A stretch of DNA of 8,924 nucleotides from an uncultured Christensenella sp. (GTDB taxonomy: Bacteria; Bacillota; Clostridia; Christensenellales; Borkfalkiaceae): NCBI GenBank assembly GCA_910577055.1, contig CAJTKX010000010.1:1-8924 (forward strand), read 5' to 3'. This document shows, piece by piece, positions 7,031-8,924 of the stretch. The position numbers were made by a program, and so were the translations under genes. Below the pieces are notes generated by a model. It was given only the letters and a program-made list of their open reading frames with translations, ran no database searches and was not told where the DNA came from. Positions within the stretch are counted from its first letter, which is position 1, and each line of letters starts with the position of its first letter.

Positions 7031-8248
7031 CTAATCAATAAGAAAGGCCGCTTTTTTATCGAATTTCCATTCGTAGATATATTCGGCTCCTTCGATGTTG
7101 ATGACGAAAACCACGCGTTCGCCTTTGACCCGTGCTACATGGACATAGCCCGATACGGATTCGCCGGGATAGATCGTATTTTGCTTCATATAGCCCATCT
7201 GCTTGATGTCTTTTTCTTCTTGCAAGGCTTGGCTGAAATTGGCTAATCGCTGTTGTGAGGCTAAATTGGCTTGATAAGCAGCTGTTGCGTTATAGGTTGT
7301 TGTATAATAAGTGGTGGTGATGCCATTGCTGCTGTATCCAGTAGTGGTCGATGTCGAGTAGCCTGCGCCGGCAGATGCCATGCCTTCGCACAATCCCATG
7401 GCGATAGCAGCCCATGTTTGGGCTCGCTTCACCTTTTTCATGTACGCGTCGCATGTCCAGATTTGTAAATCTGTGGTCATGCCTTGATTGTCTGCGGAAT
7501 ATGCCGCAATGTTTAGTTCCGGTATGAATTCAATGGGAGTTGTGGAGTTATTGGAGATAATCAAATCAATTCGGTGCCATTTGCCGTAGTCTTTGACAAT
7601 GGAGTTTGTCAAAGCGATAGTAATACCGTTCTTGAAATAGACTTCCCACGGTGTGCCGTCCCGATAGTCGACGAATCGTTCTGCAATTGCCGGGGATTCC
7701 CAGACAGGCATGTCGTCAGCGATTCGGAATTTCAGCGTATTTCCATTGTTATCCGACAACAAATAATAGTCGTGGATTGGTTTGCCGGCATTGTATTCAA
7801 CAATTCGGCAGGAACCGTCCTCGTTATAGGTTTTACATGTTCCAGATAATTCTCCATCCTGATAAAAGGCGTGTGTCGTCAATTTCCCTTCATCGTTATA
7901 GAGTGTGTATTCGCCATGCAGTCGGCCGTTCATATAGTGGGACTTTTCCGAGATATTCCTGTTTCGGAAATAGGACTGTACCTCTCCGTCGAATATGGTT
8001 TTGCTATCATCGAGACTATCGATGGACAGAAAATATCCCTCCTTGCGTAATTCTCCCGAATTATAGAAATCTTTGAATTCTTTATGGCGGGTCGAATCTG
8101 CCGGATAAAGAGCTATTCGATAATAATCTGCAAAAAGAGTATTTTGCGCGAGTAGGCCCGATCTGTTGTAGTAGAGCGTATCTATCCTTTCTTGGGCATA
8201 AGTCGCATAGCTTGTTATTATGGATATGAATAGTAGGATTCGTTTCAT
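7031..8248 (-). CDS. Exported MORN-repeat (YwqK-like) protein with C-terminal domain of unknown function
   Basis: A 405-residue protein with signal peptide MKRILLFISIITSYATYAQ (cleavage near residue 18-19), so it is exported. Residues 60-160 hold MORN/YwqK-type repeats: GELRKEGYF, then three 24-residue units starting at 87, 111 and 135 (DGEVQSYF, HGEYTLYN, SGTCKTYN). Databases often label such proteins YwqK-family antitoxins. The signal peptide makes an antitoxin role doubtful here. Residues 200-405 form a second, beta-rich domain (WHRIDLIISNNS...IEFIPELNIAAYS). It is interrupted by a Gly/Ala segment (280-297) and a Thr/Tyr/Ser-rich tract (298-320), then a helix and IYPGESVSGYVHV (359-371). 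The gene starts 43 bases after the hipA stop and may share its transcript. No enzyme motif is seen; a surface or periplasmic structural role is a guess. Confidence 0.75.
   Translation of the reverse strand: MKRILLFISIITSYATYAQERIDTLYYNRSGLLAQNTLFADYYRIALYPADSTRHKEFKDFYNSGELRKEGYFLSIDSLDDSKTIFDGEVQSYFRNRNISEKSHYMNGRLHGEYTLYNDEGKLTTHAFYQDGELSGTCKTYNEDGSCRIVEYNAGKPIHDYYLLSDNNGNTLKFRIADDMPVWESPAIAERFVDYRDGTPWEVYFKNGITIALTNSIVKDYGKWHRIDLIISNNSTTPIEFIPELNIAAYSADNQGMTTDLQIWTCDAYMKKVKRAQTWAAIAMGLCEGMASAGAGYSTSTTTGYSSNGITTTYYTTTYNATAAYQANLASQQRLANFSQALQEEKDIKQMGYMKQNTIYPGESVSGYVHVARVKGERVVFVINIEGAEYIYEWKFDKKAAFLID
7775..7990 (-). repeat. Three 24-residue MORN/YwqK-type repeats within the exported protein
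   Basis: The three units correspond to residues 87-110, 111-134 and 135-158. Each begins with x-G-x, has an aromatic residue about six positions in (YF, LY, TY), an Asn/Asp-rich turn, and ends with a G-x-[LI] turn. They are repeats of protein pattern only: the DNA of the units has diverged, so they are not recent duplications. Confidence 0.65.
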
Positions 8249-8291
8249 TGGAGTAAGTTGGGGTTTAGTTATTTGTGACCTATTGGGTGGG

Positions 8292-8924
8292 TTATAGTCG
8301 TCCGATTCTTTCTGCGATAAGCGTTTTATATTTGCCTTTCATCTCGTCGGGCAGAAACGAAACGTCGATCCATTCGTTCCATTTCGGAATGGCTTTGATG
8401 AACTTCTTGAATAGGTTGTCGATTACCTTTTCGTCCATGCCCGAAGCCGTCATTGCCTGCACGAAATCGCTGCGGCGGAGCTTGCGTTTGCGGCCGTTCA
8501 GCGTCAATGCCAATTCCTCGGTGTCTTCGGGTAAAACGAGCGCTGTCGATAGCAGGTCATAAGCCGGTGTCAGCCCATAAATACCCGGATTTAGGCTATA
8601 TAGCGAAAAGTTTTTGAGGTGCATGTCGGCATTGCCCGTGAGCCACGAGAACAATACCTGTTCCCAGAAATTGACGACATCCAGTTTCGGGGCAGAAGAA
8701 TAGCGCAGAATCGTTTTGGCGATCTGCTCGTAGGAGCCTTTGTATTTGTGTTCGGTCAATCGTTCGGAGAGCTGGCAGAGGTCTTCCATCGGGTATTTTT
8801 CGCCGTGGGGCCCTCGGTCGATGCGGCGTGTGATGTAGCACAACTCTCCGTCGGCAAAGCGGACGAGCGAGTGGGGGACGACCTGCATCTTCGCGGCTTC
8901 GGCCATGTGCATGGTCAAATCTTC
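8292..8924 (-). CDS. hipA: HipA-like serine/threonine kinase, C-terminal part (5' end beyond the window)
   Basis: 210 residues are visible, and the frame is still open at the right edge, beginning EDLTMHMAEAA. It is the HipA C-terminal kinase domain: VPHSL (16-20), YITRRIDR (30-37), the catalytic loop GNADMHLKN (97-105, Asp100 and Asn105), and the metal-binding YDLL (122-125, Asp123). HipA kinases phosphorylate aminoacyl-tRNA synthetases or related targets and are held in check by a partner; in E. coli this is HipB acting on HipA. In Bacteroidetes the N-terminal HipA subdomain is often a separate gene (compare HipBST), so its partners would lie to the right of the window. All visible catalytic residues are intact. 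Whether it is a toxin and which target it has cannot be read from the sequence. Confidence 0.88.
   Translation of the reverse strand, partial: EDLTMHMAEAAKMQVVPHSLVRFADGELCYITRRIDRGPHGEKYPMEDLCQLSERLTEHKYKGSYEQIAKTILRYSSAPKLDVVNFWEQVLFSWLTGNADMHLKNFSLYSLNPGIYGLTPAYDLLSTALVLPEDTEELALTLNGRKRKLRRSDFVQAMTASGMDEKVIDNLFKKFIKAIPKWNEWIDVSFLPDEMKGKYKTLIAERIGRL

Noticed and set aside
7031..8924. HipA plus YwqK-like protein as a toxin-antitoxin pair
   Set aside because: The YwqK-like protein has a signal peptide and would be exported, away from a cytoplasmic kinase. Known HipA partners are HipB or HipS-type proteins encoded upstream.
1..8924. CRISPR arrays, insertion-sequence ends or long DNA repeats
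   Set aside because: I saw no regularly spaced repeats, no transposase reading frame and no paired terminal inverted repeats in the window.

Overview
The window looks like chromosome of a Bacteroidales-type gut bacterium; Alistipes or a relative is my guess, not a demonstration. The reasons are an outer-membrane beta-barrel protein of a Bacteroidetes-typical family, promoter-like TAnnTTTG boxes in place of E. coli-type -10 boxes, few Shine-Dalgarno sequences, and a MORN-repeat exported protein and HipA of Bacteroidetes style. The barrel gene at the left is clearly GC-rich, the 5.9-8.25 kb block is much more AT-rich, and the helicase and hipA lie in between. This suggests parts of different origin.

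Left edge (1-119): the 3' part of a tRNA-Pro (anticodon GGG) without its 5' part, followed by a strong intrinsic terminator. This is what remains at the far end of an element that has integrated into the 3' end of a tRNA gene. If so, the element lies to the left of the window, and the sequence from about position 76 onward is the original downstream flank.

Plus strand (232-2865): a Bacteroidetes-type promoter, then a 777-residue outer-membrane beta-barrel (TonB-dependent-receptor-like) protein. Its stop codon overlaps the ATG of a decayed C39 peptidase, the N-terminal domain of double-glycine-leader peptide exporters. This suggests that the barrel gene was once the first part of a peptide (RiPP or bacteriocin) export operon that has since lost its inner-membrane exporter.

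Minus strand (8924 down to 3072): five or six genes in one direction. They are a partial HipA-like kinase; an exported MORN-repeat protein; a membrane-anchored protein with a coiled coil and an FxLYD-like domain; a small two-helix membrane protein overlapping it by ATGA; a possible 32-codon ORF; and a 931-residue superfamily 1 helicase with a C-terminal PD-(D/E)XK-like nuclease domain. The last four are closely packed and probably one transcript from a promoter near 6980. A HipA kinase and a helicase-nuclease enclosing uncharacterised envelope genes fits an accessory or defence-like region. A joint function is inference only.
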